Notes: a model not told the origin generated them from the sequence alone. Positions 1 through 11,419 are shown, counted from the stretch's first letter. The stretch is DNA of 64,000 bases from DAOUBP01 sp964474695 (GCA_964474695.1 CAYYTK010000014.1:33281-97280); one strand, 5' to 3'. Numbers and translations are program-made.

Positions 1-2
1 GC

Positions 3-2285
<2,283 letters not shown>

Positions 2286-2446
2286 NNNNNNNNNNNNNNN
2301 NNNNNNNNNNNNNNNNNNNNNNNNNNNNNNNNNNNNNNNNNNNNNNNNNNNNNNNNNNNNNNNNNNNNNNNNNNNNNNNNNNNNNGGGGTGTGGGGGCGT
2401 GGGGGTGTGGGGGTGTGGGAGTGTGGGTAGGTGTGAAATGTGAGGC

Positions 2447-2686
2447 GTGACGCGTGGATGGCGTGCGAGGTGCGACGTTTGTCACACGCCATTCGGCCAA
2501 TACCTGAACGAGCTCGGGGTCAAGGAGGCGGATGGACCTGAAGAGACCGGCTTCGCCGACGCGACCAAGGCCGGGACGCCGTGGTATTTGAAGGAGTTTG
2601 TGACGGGCGGCGCGCGCGGTGGCGGCGGGTCGAACTACACCGGGAGCTGGAGCGGGACGGGATCGCTGGTGCTCTGCGTCGAATAG
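2447..2686 (+). CDS. hypothetical protein, probably the 3' part of a gene broken by the gap
   Basis: An open frame of 79 codons starts from a GTG that overlaps a TGA. It lacks a convincing ribosome binding site. The part after about residue 18 (LNELGVKEADGPEE onward) looks protein-like, with mixed charge and a Gly/Ser/Thr-rich tail GSNYTGSWSGTGSLV. The family was not recognised. It may be the C-terminus of a longer gene whose 5' part lies in the N run, or a chance frame. It ends just before the palindrome at 2698. Confidence 0.3.
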   Translation: MTRGWRARCDVCHTPFGQYLNELGVKEADGPEETGFADATKAGTPWYLKEFVTGGARGGGGSNYTGSWSGTGSLVLCVE

Positions 2687-2697
2687 AACTGACAAAG

Positions 2698-2730
2698 AGA
2701 AACCAGGTTTCTCGAAGAAACCTGGTTTCT
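2698..2730. terminator. palindromic repeat D1, likely terminator
   Basis: Perfect inverted repeat with 15-bp arms (AGAAACCAGGTTTCT and its complement) and a 3-base loop CGA. It lies 20 bases downstream of the stop of the minus-strand cytidylate-kinase-like gene and just after a plus-strand frame, so it can serve both strands. The core AAACCAGGTTTCT...AGAAACCTGGTTT recurs at 15057-15101 and 18438-18486, so it belongs to a dispersed family. Confidence 0.75.
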
Positions 2731-2750
2731 TTTGGCCGGATCTCGCCCTC

Positions 2751-3407
2751 TCAGCTTTGACCGGCCAGGGGATAGGCCAGCACCTTGGCCACCGCGTCGG
2801 CCAGTACCGGGTCCACCTCGAGGTTGGCGGCGCGCGGCGCGTCCTTGCCGGCTGCCAGCGCCCCCGCCGCGGCGGCGATCTTGGCCACGGCTTCCTCCGC
2901 GCTGAGCTCGCTCGTGTCGAGCACCAGGTCGAAGTTTGCCGGCGCGTCCCACTGCTTGTTGTAGAACCGCTGGACGTACTTGGCGTGCACGTCGTCGTCC
3001 TCTTGCACCCGCACGGTCGCTGCCTCGAAGCTTGCCAGCCCCTCGCGGTCCAGCACGCGCTGCGCCCGCTCCGAGAAGGGCGCGGTGACGCGCACCTTCA
3101 GTACATCCGCCAGCCCGGCCAACACCGCGAACCCGGTGCGGCCCAGGAAGACGACGTTGCCGCGCTTGGCCAGCGCTTCCACGATCTCGTTGGCCATCGC
3201 GATCAACAGCAGGTTGTCGGCGTTCAGCAGGTCCAGGATGTTGGGCGCGCTGCTGTACAGGTCGTCGAATTTGGTCAGCCCATACTGCCGGAAGATGCCG
3301 TCGGTCGTGCGCTTGTCCGCGAATTCGTAGCCCAGGCGCGCCGCCACCTGCCGGGCGATGTCCGCGCCGCCGCTGCCATACTCTTCGGAAATCGTGATTA
3401 CCGCCAT
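2751..3407 (-). CDS. cytidylate kinase-like family protein
   Basis: Member of the cytidylate-kinase-like P-loop family (often annotated Cytidylate_kin2), which transfers phosphate from ATP to a small substrate that is generally not known. The N-terminus MAVITISEEYGSGGADIA has the family's glycine-rich loop, an R-rich lid region follows (ERAQRVLDREG), and the length of 218 residues is normal. The start is placed at the ATG at 3407 because AGGAGG lies just upstream; an ATG six codons earlier has no site. It is the last gene after the RbsA-like ATPase (stop to start 29 bases), so it is probably co-transcribed with the sugar importer. Its substrate is unknown. Confidence in the family is high. 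Confidence 0.88.
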   Translation of the reverse strand: MAVITISEEYGSGGADIARQVAARLGYEFADKRTTDGIFRQYGLTKFDDLYSSAPNILDLLNADNLLLIAMANEIVEALAKRGNVVFLGRTGFAVLAGLADVLKVRVTAPFSERAQRVLDREGLASFEAATVRVQEDDDVHAKYVQRFYNKQWDAPANFDLVLDTSELSAEEAVAKIAAAAGALAAGKDAPRAANLEVDPVLADAVAKVLAYPLAGQS

Positions 3408-3435
3408 GGTTCGCTCCTCCTTCAATCGGCCGGGT

Positions 3436-4938
3436 TCAAGCGGCTTCGCTGCCCACGGCGTACTTCATGATGGCCTCTTCGCTGGCCTCGGCGCGTGCGA
3501 GTTCCTTCACGATCGTGCCCTGGCGCATCACCATGACGCGATCGCTCATGCCCAGGATTTCGGGCAGCTCCGATGAGATCATGATCACCCCGACCCCTTT
3601 CTTGGTCAGGTCGTCCATGATCTGGTAGATCTCGGACTTGCTGCCGACGTCGATGCCGCGCGTCGGCTCGTCCATGATGAAGATGCGCGTGCCAATGCTG
3701 AGCCAGCGCGCCAGGATCACCTTCTGCTGGTTGCCGCCGCTCATGTTCACCACGATGAAGTTGGCGTTCGGCGTCTTGATGCTCAGGTCCTGGATCATCT
3801 TCTTCACCAGCGCCAGCTCCTTCGGCAGTTGCAGGATGCCGAAGCGCGTCAGGTGTTTCAGGCCCGAGATCGTGGTGTTGATCGCCACATTCAGCTTCAG
3901 GAACAGCCCCTGCGCCTTGCGATCCTCGGTCACCAGCGCCACCCCGCGGCCGATCGCGTCGGCCGGCGAGCGCGGCTTGTACGGCTTGCCCGCGATGAAC
4001 ATCTCCCCGCGGCACGGGTCGGCGCCAAAGATTGCGCGCACCAGCTCGGTCCGGCCCGAGCCGGTGATGCCGGCAAATCCGATGATTTCGCCCGCGCGCA
4101 GCGTGAACGAGCAATCGTGCACCAGCTTGGACTGCGAGATGTTCTTCACTTCCAGCAGCGTGTCGCCCACGGCCGGCTCCCGCTTGGGGTAGACGTCCTT
4201 CAGGTCGCGGCCGATCATCAGCTTCACCAGGTCGTCCATCGTCACCTCGGAGACCAGCTTGGTGTCGATGTAACGGCCATCTTTCAGCACCGTCACCTCG
4301 TCGGCCAGCTCGAAGATCTCCTTGAGGCGGTGCGAGATGTAGATGATGCCGATGCCCTGCTTCTGCAGGGAGCGCACCACCTCGAACAGCTTTTCCAGGT
4401 CCTTCTCGCCCAGCACGGCCGAAGGCTCATCCATGATGAGGATGCGCGTTTTGCGGTTCAGCGACTTGGCGATCTCCACCAACTGCTGCTCGGCCACCGA
4501 CAGGGTCGACACCATCGTGTCGACGGAGAGCGAGACGCCCAGGGTGTCCAGGATCTCGCGCGAGCGCTGCTTCACCAGGGCCCAATCCACCCCGATCCCT
4601 TTCGGGGGCAGGTGGCCCAGGAAGATGTTCTCCGCGATGGTCAGGTCCCGGGCCAGGTTGAATTCCTGGTAGATGGTCGAGATGCCCAGCGCCTGCGCAT
4701 CGTGCGGCCCGTTGATCTCGACCGGCTTGCCCTCGAAGAAGATTTGGCCCTCGTCCTTGGTGTACGCCCCGGAGAGGATCTTGATCAGGGTCGACTTGCC
4801 GGCCCCGTTCTCACCCAGCAGCGCATGGACCTGGCCCTCCCGCACGGTGAGGCTGACGCCTTGCAGCGCCTTCACGCCGGGGAAGGTCTTGCCGATGCCC
4901 TTCATTTCCAACAGGACTTTGCCTGGGGATGCACTCAT
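3436..4938 (-). CDS. sugar ABC transporter ATP-binding protein (RbsA/MglA type)
   Basis: Energises import of a monosaccharide through the adjacent permease. The 500 residues carry two tandem ABC domains, as in RbsA, MglA and AraG. The first has Walker A GENGAGKSTL near residue 41, a signature-like VAEQQLVEIAKSL and Walker B ILIMDEPSAVLG. The second has GITGSGRTELV, signature MSGGNQQKVILARW and IFIMDEPTRGID. The second Walker A lacks the Lys, as is common in this family. The start is supported by AGGAGG nine bases upstream. It follows the permease by 17 bases and precedes the cytidylate-kinase-like gene, forming one minus-strand operon with the binding protein. Confidence 0.95.
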   Translation of the reverse strand: MSASPGKVLLEMKGIGKTFPGVKALQGVSLTVREGQVHALLGENGAGKSTLIKILSGAYTKDEGQIFFEGKPVEINGPHDAQALGISTIYQEFNLARDLTIAENIFLGHLPPKGIGVDWALVKQRSREILDTLGVSLSVDTMVSTLSVAEQQLVEIAKSLNRKTRILIMDEPSAVLGEKDLEKLFEVVRSLQKQGIGIIYISHRLKEIFELADEVTVLKDGRYIDTKLVSEVTMDDLVKLMIGRDLKDVYPKREPAVGDTLLEVKNISQSKLVHDCSFTLRAGEIIGFAGITGSGRTELVRAIFGADPCRGEMFIAGKPYKPRSPADAIGRGVALVTEDRKAQGLFLKLNVAINTTISGLKHLTRFGILQLPKELALVKKMIQDLSIKTPNANFIVVNMSGGNQQKVILARWLSIGTRIFIMDEPTRGIDVGSKSEIYQIMDDLTKKGVGVIMISSELPEILGMSDRVMVMRQGTIVKELARAEASEEAIMKYAVGSEAA

Positions 4939-4955
4939 GGCTGCCTCCTGTGCGG

Positions 4956-5942
4956 CTACTTGCCCCGATGGGAGAGGTAGTCCACGGCCACGGCCGCGAT
5001 GACCAGGACGCCGGTGATCAGCACCTGGTAAATGGAGCCCACCCCCATCAACTGCAGGCCGTTGCGGAACACGCCCACGATCAGCGCGCCGAGCAGCGTG
5101 CCCAGGATTTGGCCGCGGCCGCCCAGCAGGCTGGTGCCGCCCAGCACCACCGCGGTGATGCTGTCCAGGGCGCTGGTCTGGCCGGCGTTGGGATCACCCA
5201 CCCCGGTGCGGGCCGCCAGCAGGATGCCGGCGATCGCATAGGTGAGGGCCGCGATCGTGTAGACGCCGATCAGCACCTTGGTGTTGTTGATGCCGGCCAG
5301 GCGCGCGGCTTCCGGGTTATCGCCGACCGCGTAGACGGACCGGCCGGCCGGCGTCGAGCGCAAGATGAACCAGGCCAACACGTACAGCAGGATCATCAGC
5401 ACCGAGCCGTAGTTGATTTCGGTGCCGGCCAGGTTGAAGGTCTTGCCGAAGAACAGCATGATGGGCGGCAGCTTGGTGATCGTCGACGTGCTGTAGATGC
5501 GGACCAGGGCAAAGGCGATGTTGGAGGTGCCCAGGGTCACGATGAAGGGGGGCAGCCGCACGAGCGTGACGAGCGCGCCGTTGATCACGCCGAAAGCAAT
5601 GGCCACCAGCAGCCCGACGATGATCGCCAGCACCGGATTCATCCCGGAGCGCATGGCGAGGCCGGTGGTGAGGATCGACGACAGCGCCATGATGAAGCCG
5701 TTGGACAGGTCGATGCCGCCGGTCAGGATGATCAAGGTCTGGCCGATGGCCAGCGTGCCCACCACCATCACCTGCTGCATGATCAACGAAAAGTTGGCGC
5801 CGGTGAGGAACTTATCGGATTGCGTGGCAAAGAAGATGGCTGCGATCAGGAGCGCGACCAGGGGCGCCATGATCGGCGACCCGCTTAAAACGCTCAGCAG
5901 GCTGGAACGACGCTTGGTGACTTTACTCACGACTGCGCTCAT
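4956..5942 (-). CDS. sugar ABC transporter permease (RbsC type)
   Basis: Membrane channel subunit of the sugar importer. The 328 residues contain 8-10 hydrophobic segments typical of the BPD_transp_2 family, with the conserved GGIDLSNGFIMALSS segment and the C-terminal GGTSLLGGRGQILGTLLGALI. The start is set at 5942 (MSAVVSKVT) because GGAGGAGAAGTCC precedes it; an upstream start would add 18 unconserved residues. It lies between binding protein and ATPase genes, so the order binding protein, permease, ATPase is complete. Confidence 0.94.
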   Translation of the reverse strand: MSAVVSKVTKRRSSLLSVLSGSPIMAPLVALLIAAIFFATQSDKFLTGANFSLIMQQVMVVGTLAIGQTLIILTGGIDLSNGFIMALSSILTTGLAMRSGMNPVLAIIVGLLVAIAFGVINGALVTLVRLPPFIVTLGTSNIAFALVRIYSTSTITKLPPIMLFFGKTFNLAGTEINYGSVLMILLYVLAWFILRSTPAGRSVYAVGDNPEAARLAGINNTKVLIGVYTIAALTYAIAGILLAARTGVGDPNAGQTSALDSITAVVLGGTSLLGGRGQILGTLLGALIVGVFRNGLQLMGVGSIYQVLITGVLVIAAVAVDYLSHRGK

Positions 5943-6006
5943 GGACTTCTCCTCCTGGATGCGAAAGCGGCGGTGGGTCACCCCACCGCCGCTCACTCAG
6001 CTTACG

Positions 6007-7056
6007 TTATTTCTCGCCCCAGCAGTTCGCGACGCCGAACTTGGAGTCCTGGCTGGCCACGCCGGCCTGCGTCAGGTCGGTGATCAGGGTGACGCCGGTG
6101 TCGGTGTAGCCGGTCGGCTTCTCGCCGGTCTTGGCGAACTTGACCAGCGCCTCAACGCCCATCGAGGCCATCTTCAGCGGGTACTGCTGTGAGGTCGCCG
6201 CGATCTGGCCGTCCACCACACCCTGCACGCCGCGGCAGCCGCCGTCGACGGACACGATGAGGATGTCCTTATCTTTGCCGGCGGCCTTGATCGCCTCGAA
6301 GGCGCCGAACGCGGCCGGTTCGTTGATCGTGTAGACCAGGTTGATGTCAGGGTTCGCGCTCAGGCAGTTCTCCATCGCGGCCTGGCCTTCGGCCTGGTCG
6401 CCGTGGGTGTCCTGGCTGCAGACCACTTCCGCGGAGGTGATCAGGTCGGACGAGTTCGGGTCCGCCGTGCCCAGGCCCATGCCCTGCAGGAAGCCGTTGT
6501 GGCGCTGCGCACCGACGGTGATGCCGGGCTGCAGATCCAGGGTGGCGATGACGGGTTTCTTGTCGCCCATGGCGACCTTCGCCCACTGGCCGATCAGCAG
6601 GCCGGCGTCGAAGTTGTTGGTGGCGAACAGCGCATCCACCGCGGACTGCGGCTCGGTGGCGGTGTCCAGGGCGATGACGACGACGCCCTTGGCGCGTGCC
6701 TTCTCGATGGCCGGCACGATCGCTTTCGTGTCGCTCGGGGTGATCAAAATGCCCTTGGCGCCCGCGTTGATCATGTTCTCCAACGCAGTGACCTGGCCTT
6801 CGTTGTCGCCGTCTTTCGCGCCGGCGCCGGTCATCAGTTTGACGCCCAGCTCATCGGCCTTGGCCTGCGCGCCTTCCTTCATCTTGACGAAGAAGGGGTT
6901 CGATTCGGTCTTGGTGATCAGGCCGACGATGATCTGCTCAGAGGCAGCCGGGGCGGCTGTCGCGGCGGCCGGGGCGGCCGTCGGGGCGGCTGCGCCGCCG
7001 CAAGCGGCCAGCAGCATGACGATCACGAACAACGGGATGATGTGCTTGTACGACAT
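6007..7056 (-). CDS. sugar ABC transporter substrate-binding lipoprotein (RbsB/FrcB-like)
   Basis: Extracellular sugar receptor of the importer. A signal peptide ends in the lipobox LLAAC, followed by an Ala/Pro/Thr linker of about 20 residues typical of Chloroflexota lipoproteins. The mature part is a periplasmic-binding-protein type I fold: SNPFFVKMKEGAQAKADELG, GAKGILITPSDTKAI, VVVIALDTATEP and a late VSVDGGCRG. It resembles fructose/ribose receptors, but the sugar cannot be assigned from sequence. It is the first gene of the transporter operon, 141 bases downstream of the LacI gene, and is preceded by GGAAAAGGAAACCC. Confidence 0.93.
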   Translation of the reverse strand: MSYKHIIPLFVIVMLLAACGGAAAPTAAPAAATAAPAASEQIIVGLITKTESNPFFVKMKEGAQAKADELGVKLMTGAGAKDGDNEGQVTALENMINAGAKGILITPSDTKAIVPAIEKARAKGVVVIALDTATEPQSAVDALFATNNFDAGLLIGQWAKVAMGDKKPVIATLDLQPGITVGAQRHNGFLQGMGLGTADPNSSDLITSAEVVCSQDTHGDQAEGQAAMENCLSANPDINLVYTINEPAAFGAFEAIKAAGKDKDILIVSVDGGCRGVQGVVDGQIAATSQQYPLKMASMGVEALVKFAKTGEKPTGYTDTGVTLITDLTQAGVASQDSKFGVANCWGEK

Positions 7057-7197
7057 GGGTTTCCTTTTCCTCTCTTTTCCTTGATGTGTTGATTGACGTA
7101 TGGTTCAGTCGAACGCTATTTGCCTGGTTCTCTGTGCTGGTCACCTCCTTCAGCGATCCAAGCGCTGCGCACCTGGGGCTGCCTCCGGCCCGGACGA

Positions 7198-8283
7198 TCA
7201 GGACCCGCCGGCCGGCGGCGCGGCACACGATCCTCTGATTACCAGCTCCACCGCGGCCGGCGGAGGGGCGGGGACCGGCTCGCCGTTGATCATCTGCATC
7301 AGCAGGTGGGCGGCGGCCTGGCCGAGTTCATACGGCGGTTGGCGCACGATGGTGAGGGGCGGGGTGAACAGCGGCGCCCAGTCGTGGTCATCGAAGCTGA
7401 CGAGCGAAATATCGTCAGGGCAGGCGAACCCGCAGGCCCGGAGCGCGTACAGCGCGCCCACGGTCAGTTGGTTGTTGGCGACAAAGACCGCCGAGGGCGG
7501 CGCGGCCGAGCGGAGCAGGGCTTGCAGCGCTTCGTAGGCGCTGGGCAATTGGCGGTGCTGCACGGCCGGCACGATCGGCGCGTAGGGGCCGGCCGCGTCG
7601 TTGGCCACGCCGAAGAACCGCGGATCGGCCCGCACCAGCAGCCGCGGATCGATCGGCAGGCCCGCCTCCCGCAAGGCCCGCTCCCAGCCCTGGCGGCGTT
7701 CCCGCTGCGTGCTGATGACGTCCAGGTCGATCAGGCAGGCGATGCGCCGGTGGCCCAGGCCGATCAGATAGCGGACGGCCTGGTACGCGCCCTCCTCGTT
7801 GGCCACGCCCACCAGCGGCGCGGCCAGGCCCGGGCTGCTGCGGTCGAGCTGGACGGTGGGCAGGCCCGACTCGGCCAGGGCGAGCAGCGCGGGGCAGGTG
7901 ACCCCGGTCGGCGCGATGATCAGCCCGTCGATCTGCTGCGCGGCGAGGAGCTGCAAGACGGCCTCCTCGCGCGCCGGGTCTTCATCGGTGTGCCACAGGA
8001 CGATGTTGTACTGGTAGCCGAGCGCTTCATCTTCGATGCCGCGCGTGGTGAGCGTGAAAAACGGGTTCGTGATCTCGGCGATCACCACCCCGATCTTGCG
8101 GGTGGAGCGGGTGACCAGGCCGCGGGCGATGGCGTTGGGGTGATAGCCCAGGGCGGAGATGGCGGCCAGGACGTTGCGGCGGGTGTCATCGTTCACATGG
8201 CGCGTCTGGTTGATGACGTGTGACACCGTCGCAATCGAGACGCCTGCCAGCCTGGCAACATCCCTGCTCGTGACCCTGGCCAT
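7198..8283 (-). CDS. LacI-family transcriptional regulator
   Basis: DNA-binding repressor responding to a sugar. Residues 1-60 hold the helix-turn-helix and hinge (VTSRDVARLAGVSIATVSHV, then LGYHPNAIARGL). The remainder is the sugar-binding domain (KIGVVIAEITNPFFT, ISLVSFDDHDWAPLFTPPLT). The start is taken at 8283 (MARVTSRD), with GGAG seven bases upstream. Extending further would translate the operator repeats at 8360-8395 as protein, which is clearly artefactual. It sits between the FGGY kinase and the importer genes and probably controls all of them and itself through those repeats. Confidence 0.95.
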   Translation of the reverse strand: MARVTSRDVARLAGVSIATVSHVINQTRHVNDDTRRNVLAAISALGYHPNAIARGLVTRSTRKIGVVIAEITNPFFTLTTRGIEDEALGYQYNIVLWHTDEDPAREEAVLQLLAAQQIDGLIIAPTGVTCPALLALAESGLPTVQLDRSSPGLAAPLVGVANEEGAYQAVRYLIGLGHRRIACLIDLDVISTQRERRQGWERALREAGLPIDPRLLVRADPRFFGVANDAAGPYAPIVPAVQHRQLPSAYEALQALLRSAAPPSAVFVANNQLTVGALYALRACGFACPDDISLVSFDDHDWAPLFTPPLTIVRQPPYELGQAAAHLLMQMINGEPVPAPPPAAVELVIRGSCAAPPAGGS

Positions 8284-8359
8284 CGAGTTCTCCACGGTGA
8301 GACTGCGCCGGCCCTGCGGGGCCGGCCCTGTAATGAGACGTACTTGGGTAAAACGCTTT

Positions 8360-8395
8360 GCGTAAGCGTTTGCGTAAGCGCTTACGTAAGCGTTT
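8360..8395. promoter_or_regulatory. three tandem 12-bp LacI-type operator units
   Basis: Three consecutive 12-base units, (G/A)CGTAAGCG(T/C)TT, occupy 8360-8371, 8372-8383 and 8384-8395. A degenerate unit (GTAAAACGCTTT) lies at 8348-8359. Units 2 and 3 together create the perfect palindrome CGTAAGCGCTTACG at 8373-8386, the form expected for a LacI-family operator with central CG. The block lies between the divergently read end of the FGGY kinase region and the LacI start at 8283. It is therefore well placed for autoregulation. Confidence 0.75.
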
Positions 8396-8483
8396 ATATC
8401 ACGCTTCGCACAACTTGTCAAGCAGTTGTTGCTATTTTTAAGGTTGAGAATAACGGGGCGCGGCGCTGCTCGCCGCGTGGCGA

Positions 8484-9923
8484 TCAGCGCCGCGCGGCGA
8501 GCAGCGCCCGGTACTGCGCGGCCTGTGATGCGTTAGGGAGGATTTCGCGCTCGTACGTGATGGTTGCCAGCGCGGCGCGCACATCGGCCACTGCACCGGC
8601 CCCCAGCGCCGCGTTCAGCGCCGCGCCCCACACCGCGTTCTCGAAGTTGGTGACCTTGAGGGGACAGTCGAAGAGGTCGGCCGCCATCTGCGCCCACACC
8701 CGGCTGTTCTGCAGGCCCTTGCCCGCGCCCACCATGAACCTGGGCCCGGCGGCGGCCGGCGGCGGCCGGTGCGCCACCAGGTCCAGCAGGATCCCTTCCA
8801 TCACCGCGCGCGTCCGGTGGCCGGGGCTGGTCAGTTCCGTGCGGCCGGTGAACCCTTCGCGGCGGTGGATCTCGCCGCGCGAGAGGACCTGGTAGGCCAG
8901 CCCGTCCGCGCCGGCGGGCGTCTGTGCGGCCAGCTCGTCCATCTGGCGGTAGCCGAAATCCGCGCCGTGCTGGCGGCGCAGCTCGTCGCGCAGCCAGGCG
9001 TAGTTGCGGCCGCCTCCCATGCTGGCGTTGACCAGGATGAAGGTCCCGTTGAAGTAGCTGCGCGTCTCCAGGCCGGGAAGTTTGACATAATCGGTGACGA
9101 CCTGGGAGATTTGCGCGCCGGTGCCGATGTTGAGCAGGGTGGGTGAGTCCGCGGCGATGAGGCCGTTGCCCAGCAGCGACATCTGGTTGTCGCCGCCGCC
9201 GTAGATCACGGGGGTGCCGGGCGCCAGGCCCACCTCAGACGCCACGCGGGCCGGCACGGCCCCGGCGCGCGCGGCCGTGTCGTGCACCGCGGGCAGCAGC
9301 TCTTGGGGCAGCCCGAGCCGGTCGAGGACGCCCGCGTGCCACCGGCCCAGGCGGGTGTTGAAGATGCCGGTGCTGAACGCGTTGGTCGGATCGGTGGCGC
9401 CGTCGCACCCGCCCAACAGCTTCCCGCGGATGAAGTCGCCCGGCAGCGCGACGCGGCGGATACGCGCGAACAGCGCGGGGTCGTTCTCCTTGATGTGGAA
9501 CAGGGTGGCGCCCAAATAGCCGCTGGCCAGCACGTCGATCCCCAGGTCGTCGAACTCCGGACCGGCCAGCCGTTCCATCATGGTTTCGACGGTGGAGCGG
9601 TCGCCGTACCGGGCCAGGGGCGCGTCGCAGCGCTTGTCCTGCCAGTTGATGATCGGCTCGATCACCTCGCCGTCGCCGTCGTAGAGCACGGTCCCGTGCA
9701 TCTGCGCGGAGAAGCTGACGCCCCGGATGGCGCGGACGTCGATCCCCGCGACCGCCTCGCGCAGGGTGGCCGCGGCCGCCTCCCACAACATCCCGGAGGG
9801 TTGGAGGGGCGCGTTGTCGTAGCTGCGCATCGCCAGCGCGATCAGCCGGAACGTGCTTAGGTCCAGGACCGCGACCTTGACGCCCGATGTGCCCAGGTCG
9901 ATGCCCAAAGCGTAGTGCTGCAT
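8484..9923 (-). CDS. FGGY-family carbohydrate kinase (xylulokinase or sedoheptulokinase-like)
   Basis: Phosphorylates a sugar delivered by the neighbouring importer. The N-terminus IDLGTSGVKVAVLD is the phosphate-binding loop of the actin-like ATPase fold. SAQMHGTVLYD matches the substrate loop of xylulokinase-type enzymes, GGGDNQMSLLGNG and LLNIGTGAQIS are the central nucleotide motifs, and GAGKGLQNSRVWAQMAAD is the C-terminal adenosine motif. The 479 residues are normal for the family. The start has GGGGAGGAG upstream. The exact sugar is not decided: SAQMHG rather than GQMHG leaves room for a heptulokinase or another specificity. Confidence 0.9.
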   Translation of the reverse strand: MQHYALGIDLGTSGVKVAVLDLSTFRLIALAMRSYDNAPLQPSGMLWEAAAATLREAVAGIDVRAIRGVSFSAQMHGTVLYDGDGEVIEPIINWQDKRCDAPLARYGDRSTVETMMERLAGPEFDDLGIDVLASGYLGATLFHIKENDPALFARIRRVALPGDFIRGKLLGGCDGATDPTNAFSTGIFNTRLGRWHAGVLDRLGLPQELLPAVHDTAARAGAVPARVASEVGLAPGTPVIYGGGDNQMSLLGNGLIAADSPTLLNIGTGAQISQVVTDYVKLPGLETRSYFNGTFILVNASMGGGRNYAWLRDELRRQHGADFGYRQMDELAAQTPAGADGLAYQVLSRGEIHRREGFTGRTELTSPGHRTRAVMEGILLDLVAHRPPPAAAGPRFMVGAGKGLQNSRVWAQMAADLFDCPLKVTNFENAVWGAALNAALGAGAVADVRAALATITYEREILPNASQAAQYRALLAARR

Positions 9924-9947
9924 GGTGATGCTCCTCCCCGCCCGCGT

Positions 9948-10805
9948 TCAGGCGGCCGCGCCGAAGATTTCTTCCAGGGTCCGCCGCATCACCGCGGGGT
10001 CCACATCGATGCCGGTCCAGTACCGGATGGCGATGACGCCCTGGTTGACGAGCATGCCCAGGCCGTCGAGCACGTGGCAGCCGCGGCCGGCCGCGTCCCG
10101 GATCAGCCGGGTGCGGGGCGGGTTGGGGATCACGTCGGCGACCACCATGTCGGGGGTCAGGGAGGCGACATCGAGGTCGAGCCGCGCGTCGACGTCCGGG
10201 TAGAGCCCGATGGAGGTGGCGTTGACGACGATATCGGCGCCGGCCGGGATGGCGAGCTGGCCGCGCCAGGGGTGGAACTCGGCGGCCGCGGCGGTCCTGG
10301 CGTTGAGCAGGTCCACGAGGGCCTGGCCCCGGGCCGGCTCGCGGTTGACCACGGTGAGCGCGGCCGCGCCGGCCAGCGCCAGCTCCACGCAGATGGCGCG
10401 GCTGGCGCCCCCCGCGCCGAACACCACGATCGACTTGCCCGCGGGGTCGACCACCTCGGCCAGCGCCTTCAGGAACCCTTTGCCGTCGGTGTTCTCGCCG
10501 ATGAGGCGGTCGCCCCGCCGCACGACGGTGTTGACCGCGGCCATCAGCTCGGCCGACTGGCCCAGGCCGTCGAGGTGCTCGATGACCGCGACCTTGTGGG
10601 GGAGCGAGCAGTTGAAGCCGGCCCAGCCCATGGCGGCCGCGCCGCGCACGGCATCGCCCAGCAGCCGCGGGGGCACCTCGCAGTTGATGTAGCGCCAGTT
10701 GAGGCCGTGGTGGCGGTAGGCGGCCTCGATCATGGCGACGGTCGGATTTTCGGCTGCCGGCAGCGCGAAGCAGCCGGTGAGGGTGCTCAGGAAGTTGGGC
10801 GGCAT
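9948..10805 (-). CDS. shikimate/quinate dehydrogenase-like protein (AroE family)
   Basis: NAD(P)-dependent dehydrogenase of the AroE family. The N-terminal substrate domain has NCSLPHKVAV (usual form N-V-T-x-P-x-K) with catalytic-type Lys71, and ENTDGKGF with Asp107. The dinucleotide domain has VVFGAGGASRAI and VVNREPARGQAL, followed by NATSIGLYPD. The start at 10805 is supported by AGGAGAGACGCCGCC; an upstream start would add 22 unconserved residues. The gene is next to a sugar kinase and importer, not to aromatic-pathway genes, so it may be a catabolic quinate/shikimate-type or YdiB-like enzyme. That is inference. Confidence 0.85.
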   Translation of the reverse strand: MPPNFLSTLTGCFALPAAENPTVAMIEAAYRHHGLNWRYINCEVPPRLLGDAVRGAAAMGWAGFNCSLPHKVAVIEHLDGLGQSAELMAAVNTVVRRGDRLIGENTDGKGFLKALAEVVDPAGKSIVVFGAGGASRAICVELALAGAAALTVVNREPARGQALVDLLNARTAAAAEFHPWRGQLAIPAGADIVVNATSIGLYPDVDARLDLDVASLTPDMVVADVIPNPPRTRLIRDAAGRGCHVLDGLGMLVNQGVIAIRYWTGIDVDPAVMRRTLEEIFGAAA

Positions 10806-11397
10806 GGCGGCGTCTCTCCTAACGGGTGGTGTGGCGCGCCCATTATCGCCGGTGCGGGGGGATGGCGTCAAGTCGCGCGCGCGAGGGAGCCCACGTTATT
10901 GAAGATTCCTGCGTCCGTTCAGAACAGGAAGGCCAGGATACCCAGGATATTCTTATCCTGAGCATTTCGATAATCTTATGCGTGATATCCTCATGCAGCA
11001 AAGTCATGACGTCGCCGCATACGAACAGGATGTACAAGATGGACAGGATTGCGAAAAGGTTCAACAGGTATCCTGGTTGTCCAATCCATCCTGTCAAAAT
11101 CCCAACGCCTTCTTCTTGGCAGGTGCTGGTGCCGACCAGGAATATACCGATCACGTCGGTGTATTGTCTGGACATGCCGACGAAATGGCGTCCATCATAA
11201 CGGCCTCACAGAGTTCGTGCAACCCGTCGCGCGAGCGCGCCCGTCCGATTGTCAGTCGCGGGCGTTTCTTCGTGTGGTGGTGAGGGCGGCCGCCCTGGGA
11301 CTTTATCCCAGGGTTACGGCGCGGCGCCGGGTCAATCCGGCTGGGGCGCGGCGCGGTGGCCGCGGCCAGCCCCGGTTCACGGGGCGCTGCTGAGGTG
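10806..11397. repeat. non-coding intergenic region with degenerate palindromes and 9-mer repeats
   Basis: No convincing gene was found here. It holds a hairpin at 10943-10960 (CAGGATA, loop TTCT, TATCCTG). Near 11023-11051 are imperfect tandem 9-mers of the form ACAGGATGT/ACAAGATGG/ACAGGATTG. Inverted arms GACAGGAT (11042-11049) and ATCCTGTC (11088-11095) enclose a second small palindrome. There is also a perfect 12-bp palindrome GGGCGGCCGCCC at 11284-11295, and a hairpin CCCTGGGA/TCCCAGGG at 11293-11313. The region resembles dispersed intergenic repeat debris. Confidence 0.6.
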
Positions 11398-11419
11398 GCA
11401 CGGCGATTGATCGCCGTGC
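11398..11419 (-). terminator. hairpin terminator of the NifX-like gene
   Basis: Perfect inverted repeat with 10-bp arms (GCACGGCGAT / ATCGCCGTGC) and a 2-base spacer, eight bases beyond the stop codon of the minus-strand gene at 11427. It lacks a clear U tract, so function as a terminator is inferred from position. Confidence 0.5.

Noticed and set aside
3829..4980. Long plus-strand frame opposite the RbsA-like ATPase
   Set aside because: High-GC shadow frame; sequence is Gln/Asp/His/Arg-rich with no domain, while the minus strand carries a complete ABC protein.
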